Part shown: one piece after another, positions 1 to 5,407 of the stretch
Numbering within the stretch: the first letter of the stretch is position 1
Layout: every line of letters starts with the position of its first letter
Assembly: GCA_043797305.1 (NCBI GenBank)
Contig: JAZDPW010000031.1
Location: 1 to 8,070, forward strand
DNA: 8,070 nucleotides
DNA from: CAZGHF01 sp043797305
GTDB lineage: Bacteria > Patescibacteriota > Minisyncoccia > UBA6257 > GWB1-50-10
Direction: 5' to 3'
The notes under the pieces: model-generated
What the model saw: the letters and a program-made list of their open reading frames with translations, nothing else
What the model was told of the DNA's origin: nothing
Databases searched by the model: none
Made by a program: the position numbers and the translations under genes

Positions 1-458
1 TCGTTTTCAAATTCATCGACTTTTATCCAGTCGACGGAAACGGCGCTCGGCGGCAAGGGAATGTACTGCTTCGCCTGGAAACCCACGGACTTCCCGGTTT
101 CGCTCGCGGGAAGAAGAGGCATTTCGAGCGGGACGACGAAAGAGGAAAAAACCGGAATGGAAACAAGGACGGTTTTGGTCTTCGGCTTCACTTCGTGCAA
201 GAGGATGTTCAAAAGATTAACCGCCTCCCTCTCGACTATTTCCAAAGAGCCGGTCTGAATCGCCTGGTTGGGGTGCTCAAGATAATTTTTCGTTTCCAGC
301 ACCCCGTAATTTACGAGCTTGAAATCGGCGCCCTTCCTCGAAACTTCCGCCATCTTAATGGAGGTGGTGCCGATATCGACGCCCAAAACCGAACCGGCCT
401 TCAAAAAATTGGCGATATCGCTAAAAAAATCGAAAAACCCTAAGCGCATCTTATTCAT
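1..458 (-). CDS. pilM: PilM, type IV pilus assembly ATPase-like protein (5' part; continues beyond the left edge)
   Basis: The minus-strand frame from ATG 458 is open to the window edge, giving 152 residues with the C-terminal part missing. It has an actin/FtsA-like phosphate-1 motif, GVDIGTTSIK (about residues 26-35), and the PilM-typical segment QAKQYIPLPP (128-137). PilM is known as the cytoplasmic actin-fold protein that binds the PilN tail and links the inner-membrane PilN/PilO platform to the pilus motor; pilN and pilO would be expected just past the left edge (inference). The start at 458 is chosen because GAGG lies 7 nt upstream, the only convincing Shine-Dalgarno sequence in the window; ATG 449 is the alternative. 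About 25 residues precede the actin fold. The start codon and ribosome binding site lie inside a 24-bp inverted repeat shared with the divergent comF. Confidence 0.85.
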   Translation of the reverse strand, partial: MNKMRLGFFDFFSDIANFLKAGSVLGVDIGTTSIKMAEVSRKGADFKLVNYGVLETKNYLEHPNQAIQTGSLEIVEREAVNLLNILLHEVKPKTKTVLVSIPVFSSFVVPLEMPLLPASETGKSVGFQAKQYIPLPPSAVSVDWIKVDEFEN

Positions 459-506
459 TCTAATCCCTCACCCTTTTTTAAGAAAGGGTGAGGGATTAGA
501 ATGAAT
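453..506. repeat. 24-bp perfect inverted repeat between pilM and comF
   Basis: The arms are 453-476 and 483-506, perfectly complementary, with a 6-nt centre. The left arm contains the start codon and ribosome binding site of pilM on the minus strand. The right arm repeats the same sequence on the plus strand, including a mirror-image ATG at 501 that is out of frame with comF. The repeat fills nearly the whole 50-bp gap between the two divergent genes and leaves no room for ordinary promoters. It could be an inserted palindromic (REP-like) element or an operator for a dimeric regulator. Transcribed either way it would form a hairpin hiding the GAGG sequence. Confidence 0.9.
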
Positions 507-508
507 TT

Positions 509-1255
509 ATGGACAGTCGGCTCTTTTTAAAACGCCTGGTTTCGGTAATATTCCCGCCGCTCTGCGTAAGCTGCCGAAAAAGAATCGAAGAAGGCGCCCT
601 CTGCGGCGATTGCGAAAGATCGATTGAGATAAGAAGCGGTTTTACCTGCCCCGAATGCGGCCGCCGCATACCTGCCTGCGCAGGCGGACCTACCAGAACA
701 AACCCCCTTGAAATTGGAAACCCCTGCCACGAAAAGGCGAAATTCGTTCTCGCCGCCGCCACCTTTTACGAAATTTCGGCCGTAAGAGAACTGATTCACG
801 CCCTAAAGTATCAAAGAATCAAAACGGCTCTCCGGCCGATTTCCGAAATCGTCGGCAAATACGTCGAAAAAACAATTGGGGACTCGAAGTCCGGAATTCA
901 AAATTTCATCATCGTCCCTGTTCCTCTTTATCTCAAGAAAGAAAGGGAGCGCGGTTTCAACCAGGCGACTCTCATAGCGGGGCTCCTGAACAAAAATTTG
1001 GGAATCGATATTCTGGAAAACAACCTCGTAAGAAAAAGGAAGACGAATTCGCAGACAAAAACCAAGAACTACGAAGAAAGAGAAAAGAACGTGGCTGATT
1101 GTTTTGAAGTGAAATGCCCCGAACTTATTGCCGGCAAAAACGTAATTCTCGTCGACGACGTTTTCACATCGGGGGCGACAATGCGGGAGGCCGTAAGGGT
1201 CCTCAAAAACGCCGGCGCAAGAAAGATAATCGGGTTTGTCGTGGCAAAAACCTGA
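509..1255 (+). CDS. comF: ComF family protein (zinc ribbon plus phosphoribosyltransferase domain)
   Basis: The protein has 248 aa, normal for ComF. The N-terminus carries cysteine pairs C19/C22 and C32/C35, then C47/C50 and C73, typical of the ComF double zinc ribbon, although the last pair is degraded to C73-H74. The PRTase-like domain contains the family motif RGFNQA (148-153) and the PRPP-loop motif VILVDDVFTSGAT (212-224). ComF proteins act in DNA uptake during natural transformation, in the cytoplasm, probably in single-strand handling. Pairing with the divergent pilM fits, since type IV pili capture DNA. ATG 509 is the only usable start, because an in-frame stop lies at 497-499. No Shine-Dalgarno sequence is at proper distance (GAGG is about 15 nt away). 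Residues 55-60 are encoded by a GC-rich palindrome that may be an insertion. Confidence 0.88.
   Translation: MDSRLFLKRLVSVIFPPLCVSCRKRIEEGALCGDCERSIEIRSGFTCPECGRRIPACAGGPTRTNPLEIGNPCHEKAKFVLAAATFYEISAVRELIHALKYQRIKTALRPISEIVGKYVEKTIGDSKSGIQNFIIVPVPLYLKKERERGFNQATLIAGLLNKNLGIDILENNLVRKRKTNSQTKTKNYEEREKNVADCFEVKCPELIAGKNVILVDDVFTSGATMREAVRVLKNAGARKIIGFVVAKT
672..687. repeat. GC-rich palindrome inside comF
   Basis: This 16-nt palindrome, with one G-T mismatch, is centred on TGCGCA and encodes Pro-Ala-Cys-Ala-Gly-Gly inside the second zinc ribbon of ComF. The stretch between C50 and C73 looks longer than in the ComF proteins I know. That suggests an in-frame palindromic insertion, but this is inference without an alignment. 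Confidence 0.5.
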
Positions 1256-1266
1256 AAAAACGCGGT

Positions 1267-1294
1267 TTGACACAATTGGGCGGGATGTTAAAAT
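1267..1294 (+). promoter_or_regulatory. clpP promoter with extended -10, leaderless geometry
   Basis: A perfect -35 TTGACA (1267-1272) is followed after 16 nt by TAAAAT (1289-1294), preceded by an extended -10 TG (1286-1287). Only 9 nt separate the -10 from ATG 1304, so transcription should start at the ATG or within about 3 nt of it. It begins 12 nt after the comF stop. Confidence 0.85.
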
Positions 1295-1303
1295 ATTTAG
1301 GCA

Positions 1304-1888
1304 ATGTATTTAATTCCAACGGTTATCGAGAAATCCACTTACGGCGAACGGGCCTACGACATTTATTCCCGTCTTTTAAAAGAGCGAATTATTTTTTTGG
1401 GCGGGCCGATAAACGATGCCGTTGCCAACACGGTGATTGCCCAGTTTCTTTTCTTGGACAATCAGGATTCCAAAAAAGACATCAAACTCTATATCAATAC
1501 CCCCGGCGGATCGGTTACGGCCGGCATGGCTATTTACGACACGATACAGCACGTAAAAGCTCCGGTTTCGACGATTTGCATCGGACTTGCCGCTTCAATG
1601 GGGGCGGTTCTTCTTGCGGCCGGAGAAGACGGAAAGAGGTTCGCCCTGCCCAATTCCGAAATCCTTCTTCACCAGGTAATGGGCGGTGCCGAAGGTCAGG
1701 CCTCGGAGATTGAAATAACCGCCAAACACATCATCAAAATCAAGGACCGGCTCAATCACATCATCGCCAAACACACCGGCCAGCCGCTCTCACAAATTGA
1801 AAAGGATGTTGACCGTGATTTCTGGCTTGATCCGAAAGAAGCCAAGGAATACGGCCTTATCGACGAAATCATAAAGACTAAAAAATAA
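1304..1888 (+). CDS. clpP: ATP-dependent Clp protease proteolytic subunit ClpP
   Basis: At 194 aa this is the usual full ClpP length. The serine-protease triad is visible: S98 in GLAASMGA, H123 in EILLHQ and D172 in DRDFWLDP. The oxyanion/substrate-strand motif NTPGGSV (65-71) and the C-terminal EYGLIDEI are conserved. ClpP forms a double-heptamer barrel in the cytosol and degrades proteins unfolded by ClpX or ClpC-type ATPases; no such partner gene lies in this window. The N-terminus (MYLIPTVIEKS) resembles mature ClpP with no long propeptide. The gene is flanked by a near-consensus promoter and a strong terminator, so it is probably transcribed alone. There is no Shine-Dalgarno sequence, and a leaderless mRNA is expected. 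Confidence 0.97.
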   Translation: MYLIPTVIEKSTYGERAYDIYSRLLKERIIFLGGPINDAVANTVIAQFLFLDNQDSKKDIKLYINTPGGSVTAGMAIYDTIQHVKAPVSTICIGLAASMGAVLLAAGEDGKRFALPNSEILLHQVMGGAEGQASEIEITAKHIIKIKDRLNHIIAKHTGQPLSQIEKDVDRDFWLDPKEAKEYGLIDEIIKTKK

Positions 1889-1898
1889 TTCTCCCCCT

Positions 1899-1924
1899 AA
1901 ACCCCGGTGCGACCGGGGTTTTTT
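1899..1924 (+). terminator. Rho-independent terminator after clpP
   Basis: A 10-bp perfect stem (1899-1908 with 1912-1921) with a GCG loop is followed by T residues; the T run spans 1919-1924. It starts 10 nt after the clpP stop. The tyrS -10 box lies directly behind the T tract, so the terminator takes up the place where a tyrS -35 would be. Confidence 0.92.
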
Positions 1925-1926
1925 CG

Positions 1927-1935
1927 TGGTAGAAT
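1927..1935 (+). promoter_or_regulatory. tyrS extended -10 promoter, leaderless geometry
   Basis: TGG followed by TAGAAT (1930-1935) makes an extended -10 with 8 nt to ATG 1944. No convincing -35 is visible because that stretch is occupied by the clpP terminator hairpin. Transcription should begin at or within 2 nt of the start codon. Confidence 0.65.
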
Positions 1936-1943
1936 AATCCTAA

Positions 1944-3107
1944 ATGAAAGAATCGAAGGAACAGGAAATTAAAAAAATCCTCACCCGCGGCGTAGAAGAA
2001 GTAATTGTAAAGAGCCACCTTGAGAAAGTTTTGAAATCCGGCAAGAAACTCCGGGTAAAATTGGGCATTGACCCGACTGCTCCCGACCTCCACTTGGGAC
2101 ATACGGTACCGCTCATTAAACTCGGGCAATTTCAAAAAGCGGGCCATAAAATAATTCTGATTATCGGCGACTTCACCGCTACGATTGGCGACCCGAGTGG
2201 TCGCACCGAAGCCCGGAAACCCCTTTTGGAAAAACAGGTGAAATCCAATATGAAAAAATACGTGGGCTACGCCGGGAAAATCATCGACATCAAAAAAACC
2301 GAGATACGTTACAACAGTGAATGGCTTAAAAAGGGAGGAATAAGGTTGTTTCTGGAATTGGTGAAGGGAGCAAGCGTTCAGCAAATTCTCAAACGCGAAG
2401 ATTTTAAAAAACGGCTGGCGCTCGGAAACGATGTTTCCGTGCTTGAATCGCTCTATCCTTTATTTCAAGGATACGATTCGGTGGCGGTAAAAGCGGATGT
2501 GGAAATCGGGGGGCGCGACCAAAAACTCAATCTGCTTATGGGGCGGCGAGTTCAACGATCTTTCGGGATGTCGGAACAGGATATCATGACGTTCCCTCTT
2601 ATCGAAGGAACGGATGGAGTAAGAAAAATGAGCAAGAGCTACGGCAATTACGTCGCTCTCGACGAAAAACCGGGCGAGATGTTCGGGAAAATAATGTCCA
2701 TTCCCGATTCGCTGACCAAAACCTACTTTGAAAACCTGACCGACGTTGATGCCCCAAAGGGATTCGGCCCGTACAAATCGAAGCTGCTTCTCGCCGAAAC
2801 AATAGTCGGGATGTACCACTCGGCTCCAACCGCAAAAAAAGCGAGGGAAGAATTTATTAGGGTTTTTTCGAAAAAAGAACTGCCAAGGGAACTGCCCTCC
2901 TTAAAAATCAAAAACAAAAAACCGGATATTTTGGAACTGCTGGTAAAAGCGGGGGTACCGTCAAAAAACGAAGCCCGGCGACTCGTTCTCCAGGGCGGAG
3001 TGAAAATAAACGGCGAAACAAAAAATAACCCCAACGAAAAAACCGCCTTTCGGGGCGGAGAAGTCTTGAGAATCGGCAAACACCGTTTCTTTAAAATAGT
3101 TATTTAA
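1944..3107 (+). CDS. tyrS: Tyrosyl-tRNA synthetase
   Basis: This 387-aa class I aminoacyl-tRNA synthetase charges tRNA-Tyr with tyrosine in the cytoplasm. The HIGH-type motif is HLGH (50-53) after KLGIDPTAPDL, and the KMSKS motif is at 228-232. The tyrosine-pocket segment YPLFQGYDSVAVKADVEIGG (171-190) is followed by RDQ (191-193), where many relatives have TDQ. A C-terminal S4 RNA-binding domain spans about 327-387, with the core LVKAGVPSKNEARRLVLQGG. The overall pattern is closer to the TyrZ-type enzymes than to the E. coli TyrS type. No Shine-Dalgarno sequence precedes the ATG, and the promoter lies 8 nt upstream. The 3' end overlaps the convergent cupredoxin gene by 8 bp, with no terminator between them. 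Confidence 0.96.
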   Translation: MKESKEQEIKKILTRGVEEVIVKSHLEKVLKSGKKLRVKLGIDPTAPDLHLGHTVPLIKLGQFQKAGHKIILIIGDFTATIGDPSGRTEARKPLLEKQVKSNMKKYVGYAGKIIDIKKTEIRYNSEWLKKGGIRLFLELVKGASVQQILKREDFKKRLALGNDVSVLESLYPLFQGYDSVAVKADVEIGGRDQKLNLLMGRRVQRSFGMSEQDIMTFPLIEGTDGVRKMSKSYGNYVALDEKPGEMFGKIMSIPDSLTKTYFENLTDVDAPKGFGPYKSKLLLAETIVGMYHSAPTAKKAREEFIRVFSKKELPRELPSLKIKNKKPDILELLVKAGVPSKNEARRLVLQGGVKINGETKNNPNEKTAFRGGEVLRIGKHRFFKIVI

Positions 3108-3696
3108 CCGTCATCACCCCGACCTCGCCCCTCCCGCCGTGGCCGGGCACGTCGCAGAAAAATTCGTAATCCCCCGCCTCCGGCGCGTTAAAAGTGATTG
3201 CTCTCGTTTCACCCGGACCCACGCCTACCGCCACCGCCTGCAAATCGGGGTCTTTAAATTTAAAAACGTGGGTTTGCTCGTCAACCGAAGAAATAGAAAA
3301 GATGACAACCGAACCGGCGCCGACCGTAAAGCTGGCAGGATCTATGCCCCCGGCCGAAATCCTGATTTTTACCGCTTCCTCGGGTACAGACTCTTCGCTT
3401 ATCGGATTGGATTGCTGGGGCGCCTCGGGCGTGCCGGGCAAAACATCGAGTTGGACGGGCTCGCCTTCGGGCGTAACGACCTGGCCCTCCGGCGTTACCG
3501 GACTTGTACTTGGCACAACCGGTTCGGTAGAAGTCGACTCAACAAATGTTTCTCTCACAATTGTTTTCTCATCCACTTCAAGAACGGTGGTCGTTCTTTT
3601 CGCCGGCAGAAGACCAAAAACGCCCAAAAAAACAACCCCGACGGCAATGAGGGCGATAAAAAGAACGGTAATGACTATTCTGGCTGCGACTTCCAT
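3100..3696 (-). CDS. Membrane-anchored cupredoxin-domain protein with altered axial ligand
   Basis: The protein has 198 aa. An N-terminal hydrophobic helix (about 7-30) should anchor it in the membrane. A Pro/Glu/Thr/Ser-rich linker (about 50-108) follows, then a cupredoxin-like beta domain (about 109-198) facing outward. Type 1 copper ligands are visible as H143 (QTHVFKF), C181 and H186 (FFCDVPGH). In plastocyanin-like relatives the axial Met sits five residues after the second His; here that residue is E191 (GHGGRGEVG). The domain could carry electrons or bind copper, but no redox partner gene is in the window. A consensus promoter sits 9 nt upstream in the 19-nt gap to the exchanger gene, so it can be transcribed independently. 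No Shine-Dalgarno sequence is present. Confidence 0.85.
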   Translation of the reverse strand: MEVAARIVITVLFIALIAVGVVFLGVFGLLPAKRTTTVLEVDEKTIVRETFVESTSTEPVVPSTSPVTPEGQVVTPEGEPVQLDVLPGTPEAPQQSNPISEESVPEEAVKIRISAGGIDPASFTVGAGSVVIFSISSVDEQTHVFKFKDPDLQAVAVGVGPGETRAITFNAPEAGDYEFFCDVPGHGGRGEVGVMTVK

Positions 3697-3705
3697 TCTA
3701 AAGTA

Positions 3706-3714
3706 ATTATAGCA
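3706..3714 (-). promoter_or_regulatory. Cupredoxin gene promoter (extended -10), leaderless geometry
   Basis: A perfect TATAAT (3711 to 3706 on the minus strand) is preceded by TGC, an extended -10. It ends 9 nt before ATG 3696. The -35 region falls inside the 3' end of the exchanger gene and is weak. The spacing predicts an mRNA starting at or next to the start codon. Confidence 0.8.
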
Positions 3715-3715
3715 A

Positions 3716-4645
3716 TTACCAGTTCACAATGAGTTCTATCAGAACGTAAGCCATCCAGAAAGCCAGGAGCATAAATCCTTCTTTTTTCGAAATTACCCGC
3801 CCCGAACGCATGAAATTAAGAAGCACTAGCGAGGCGATTACCATAAACGCGCCGGTGATGTAGACGATTTTTATAGGAAAGGAGAAGGGTCTTATGAAAG
3901 CAAGAACCCCAACAATAATGATTGCGTCCGCTAAAACCGAACCCAAGATGTCGCCGATTGCCAAATCATCGTCTTTTCTTTTTATTGATTTTAGCGAGTA
4001 AAGCAGTTCCGGCATCGTCGTTCCTAAGCTCACGACGAGCATAGCAATGAGAATCGGACTTATTTCCAAAGCTTGAGCCAGTGCCGTTGCCGAGGTTACT
4101 GTAAAATGCGAACCGATGAGTAGTAGGACCATAGCAAAAAGCAAGGGGAAAAGATTTTTGTATTTGCCGTCCGAGTTGCGGGGAACGGCCGACGTGTCCA
4201 CGCCGCCTTCAAAAACCAGGTAGTAGAAAAGCGCTCCGGCAATAACGAGAGCGGCGCCATCGAGACGGGAATAATGGCCGTTCAAACCGAGAATAAGCGG
4301 CAACAGAAGAAAAAATGGGTAAAGACGAACATCTTTTAAAACCTCGCTTTTTATTTTTATCCCGCGCCCGGCGTATATGATTAAAATCGCAAAAATAAGT
4401 GTCAAGTCGGCAACATTCGAACCGAACAAAGTACCGAGACCGAATTCCGGAATTCCTTCGATTGCCGAATTTATCGAAATGAGCGTTTCGGGCAGGATTG
4501 AAATAAAAGAGATAACGATGAAACCAATAACATATTTCGACAAGTGAAAACCCTCCGCCAGTTTGGCGGAGTATTTCGTTGCAAGCGTCGCGCCCTTAAC
4601 GACCAAAAAAAGCGAAAAGATAAAAAGTAAAAGACTTTCCGTCAT
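3716..4645 (-). CDS. CaCA-superfamily calcium/cation antiporter (YrbG-like)
   Basis: At 309 aa with about ten hydrophobic segments, this is the usual size of prokaryotic Na+/Ca2+ exchangers in the inner membrane. The two inverted alpha repeats are clear. Alpha-1 is SFISILPETLIS (46-57) with GSNVAD (75-80), and alpha-2 is SLGTTMPELLYS (206-217) with GDILGSVLAD (231-240). The ion-binding glutamates are E53 and E213. Compared with the archaeal exchanger NCX_Mj, the alpha-1 Asn is replaced by D80 while alpha-2 keeps D240, and one alpha-1 hydroxyl position is Ile (I50). The transported ion is not certain from sequence. A TTGAGA / CATAAC promoter candidate (spacer 15 nt) ends 8 nt before the ATG. 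The 74-aa gene upstream ends 21 bp away, so co-transcription is also possible. Confidence 0.88.
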   Translation of the reverse strand: MTESLLLFIFSLFLVVKGATLATKYSAKLAEGFHLSKYVIGFIVISFISILPETLISINSAIEGIPEFGLGTLFGSNVADLTLIFAILIIYAGRGIKIKSEVLKDVRLYPFFLLLPLILGLNGHYSRLDGAALVIAGALFYYLVFEGGVDTSAVPRNSDGKYKNLFPLLFAMVLLLIGSHFTVTSATALAQALEISPILIAMLVVSLGTTMPELLYSLKSIKRKDDDLAIGDILGSVLADAIIIVGVLAFIRPFSFPIKIVYITGAFMVIASLVLLNFMRSGRVISKKEGFMLLAFWMAYVLIELIVNW

Positions 4646-4653
4646 AGTCGAAC

Positions 4654-4680
4654 GTTATGAGTTTGCTTAAAGTTTCTCAA
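4654..4680 (-). promoter_or_regulatory. Possible exchanger gene promoter
   Basis: TTGAGA (4680 to 4675) and CATAAC (4659 to 4654) are separated by 15 nt, with 8 nt from the -10 to ATG 4645. The -10 matches only 4 of 6 consensus bases, so this is tentative. The spacing to the ATG agrees with the better promoters in the window. Confidence 0.4.
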
Positions 4681-4891
4681 TCTCTTTCAAATCTTTGTCC
4701 GGTAAATACAAGATAAGGAGCCCCAGGATAACGCCACCCAAAGCCGTCCAAAAGTGACTGCCGTCAAAAATCCATTTATCCAAAGCGTCAAGCACATACC
4801 ATATCCCGCGCCAAACCAAAACCAATCCGATGACGATGGAAATATCCTTCGCTAGATGCCTTATTGTTATCCCTTTTTTCGATGGACTCAT
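4667..4891 (-). CDS. Small two-helix membrane protein, 74 aa, unknown function
   Basis: The frame could be read from 4972, but that would run through tRNA-Gly, so ATG 4891 (MSPSKKG) is taken as the start. The protein has a basic N-terminus and two hydrophobic segments, about 15-35 (DISIVIGLVLVWRGIWYVL) and about 48-63 (WTALGGVILGLLILYL), joined by a short polar stretch. It ends with a charged tail, DKDLKEIEKL. I do not recognise a characterised family. The start codon is 5 nt after the CCA end of tRNA-Gly, so the gene must be transcribed through the tRNA. Excision of the tRNA would leave an mRNA with a 5-nt leader. It may be co-transcribed with the exchanger downstream, but no functional link can be shown. 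Confidence 0.7.
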   Translation of the reverse strand: MSPSKKGITIRHLAKDISIVIGLVLVWRGIWYVLDALDKWIFDGSHFWTALGGVILGLLILYLPDKDLKEIEKL

Positions 4892-4896
4892 GGTTC

Positions 4897-4970
4897 TGGT
4901 GCGGGTAGCGAGAATCGAACTCGCGTCTTCTCGTTGGCAACGAGATATTCTTCCACTGAACCATACCCGC
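4897..4970 (-). tRNA. tRNA-Gly(GCC), CCA encoded, discriminator A73
   Basis: The cloverleaf is complete: a 7-bp acceptor stem (GCGGGTA with TACCCGC), a 4-bp D stem with a 7-nt loop, an anticodon stem TCTCG/CGAGA enclosing TTGCCAA, a 4-nt variable loop and a T arm GCGAG/CTCGC. The anticodon is GCC (glycine, codons GGC and GGU). The 3' end is A73 followed by an encoded CCA, the only one of the four tRNAs here with genomic CCA. Bacterial tRNA-Gly usually has U73; A73 and the D-arm sequence look more like eukaryotic tRNA-Gly. It sits 11 nt after the stop of the 66-aa gene and 5 nt before the 74-aa gene. Confidence 0.96.
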
Positions 4971-4981
4971 AATGAAAGTTT

Positions 4982-5182
4982 CTAATCACCGATTTCCAAT
5001 GAACTGGGCGGCGAGCTGGTCGGTCCGTTGAAACCGGGAAGCGAACCGAGCGGCGGCCCTTCGAAGGTTGACTGCTCTGCCGGCGCCACTGCCGATTTCG
5101 GCGAAATCAGGCCCAGGGTGACAAGGAACGCAACAACAAGAATAAGAACGAGCAGAAGATAAAGAATCGGTTTTCTTGCCAT
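4982..5182 (-). CDS. Small membrane-anchored peptide, 66 aa, unknown function
   Basis: ATG 5182 gives 66 aa; a TTG at 5185 would add one residue but fits the promoter less well. After a short basic start (MARK) there is one long hydrophobic helix (about residues 5-27). The remaining tail is rich in Pro, Ser and Gly (e.g. FEGPPLGSLPGFNGP) and should lie outside the cell. There is no lipobox cysteine, so it is a membrane anchor or a cleavable signal peptide, not a lipoprotein. I recognise no family. A good promoter directly upstream supports a real gene. It is followed after 11 nt by tRNA-Gly and then the 74-aa gene, forming a protein-tRNA-protein unit. Confidence 0.65.
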   Translation of the reverse strand: MARKPILYLLLVLILVVAFLVTLGLISPKSAVAPAEQSTFEGPPLGSLPGFNGPTSSPPSSLEIGD

Positions 5183-5189
5183 CAACTTT

Positions 5190-5217
5190 ATTGTAAATAG
5201 CCGCCCAAAATTGTCCA
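5190..5217 (-). promoter_or_regulatory. Promoter of the 66-aa gene / tRNA-Gly unit, leaderless geometry
   Basis: TGGACA (5217 to 5212) and TACAAT (5195 to 5190) each match 5 of 6 consensus bases and are 16 nt apart. The -10 ends 7 nt before ATG 5182, so the mRNA should start at the ATG. It would also drive tRNA-Gly and the 74-aa gene downstream. Confidence 0.75.
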
Positions 5218-5225
5218 GCTGTTTG

Positions 5226-5371
5226 GCGCCCTCGAGGGAATCTCACTGCTCGGCTCTCAGGCTCGCTTGCGCTCCAGACACCCTCGGTTTCTGGCGCTCC
5301 GCTGTTTTCCGACACGGGGAAACCTTACTTTTCCCCGACCCCCTTTCGGGTTCGATTCCTCACAAGAAAAC
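5226..5371 (-). repeat. tRNA-derived, hairpin-rich spacer downstream of tRNA-Arg
   Basis: This non-coding block lies between the tRNA-Arg terminator and the promoter of the 66-aa gene. Its far end (5226-5242) is a partial copy of the 3' end of tRNA-Arg (5407-5424), identical over 17 nt apart from one missing base. Its near end (5349-5361) is an exact 13-nt inverted copy of the tRNA-Arg T-arm (5417-5429). An 8-bp hairpin (5315-5322 with 5330-5337) lies inside. Short open frames crossing it run into the tRNA on the opposite strand and look spurious. It resembles a small tRNA-targeted element. Confidence 0.6.
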
Positions 5372-5394
5372 AAAAAACCGGGTCCTGTACCCGG
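5372..5394 (-). terminator. Terminator after tRNA-Arg
   Basis: On the minus strand a perfect 6-bp GC-rich stem (5394-5389 with 5383-5378, loop 5 nt) is followed by six T residues (plus-strand As 5377-5372). It begins 14 nt after the tRNA 3' end and should end the tRNA-Ser to tRNA-Arg unit. The plus-strand side also has T runs (5396-5406), so it could work in both directions. Confidence 0.85.
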
Positions 5395-5407
5395 CTTTTT
5401 GTTTTTG

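Noticed and set aside
803..1273. 156-codon minus-strand frame opposite comF.
   Set aside because: It is a shadow of a recognised ComF with conserved motifs.
1878..2384. 168-codon minus-strand frame opposite tyrS, and similar ones at 2460-3079.
   Set aside because: They are shadows of a clear TyrRS; no motifs or promoters are seen.
3139..3732. Long plus-strand frames opposite the cupredoxin gene (up to 197 codons).
   Set aside because: The minus-strand frame has a signal anchor, copper ligands and a promoter; the opposite frames are arginine-rich shadows.
4892..4972. N-terminal extension of the 74-aa protein from 4972.
   Set aside because: This stretch is tRNA-Gly read as codons; the tRNA has a complete cloverleaf.
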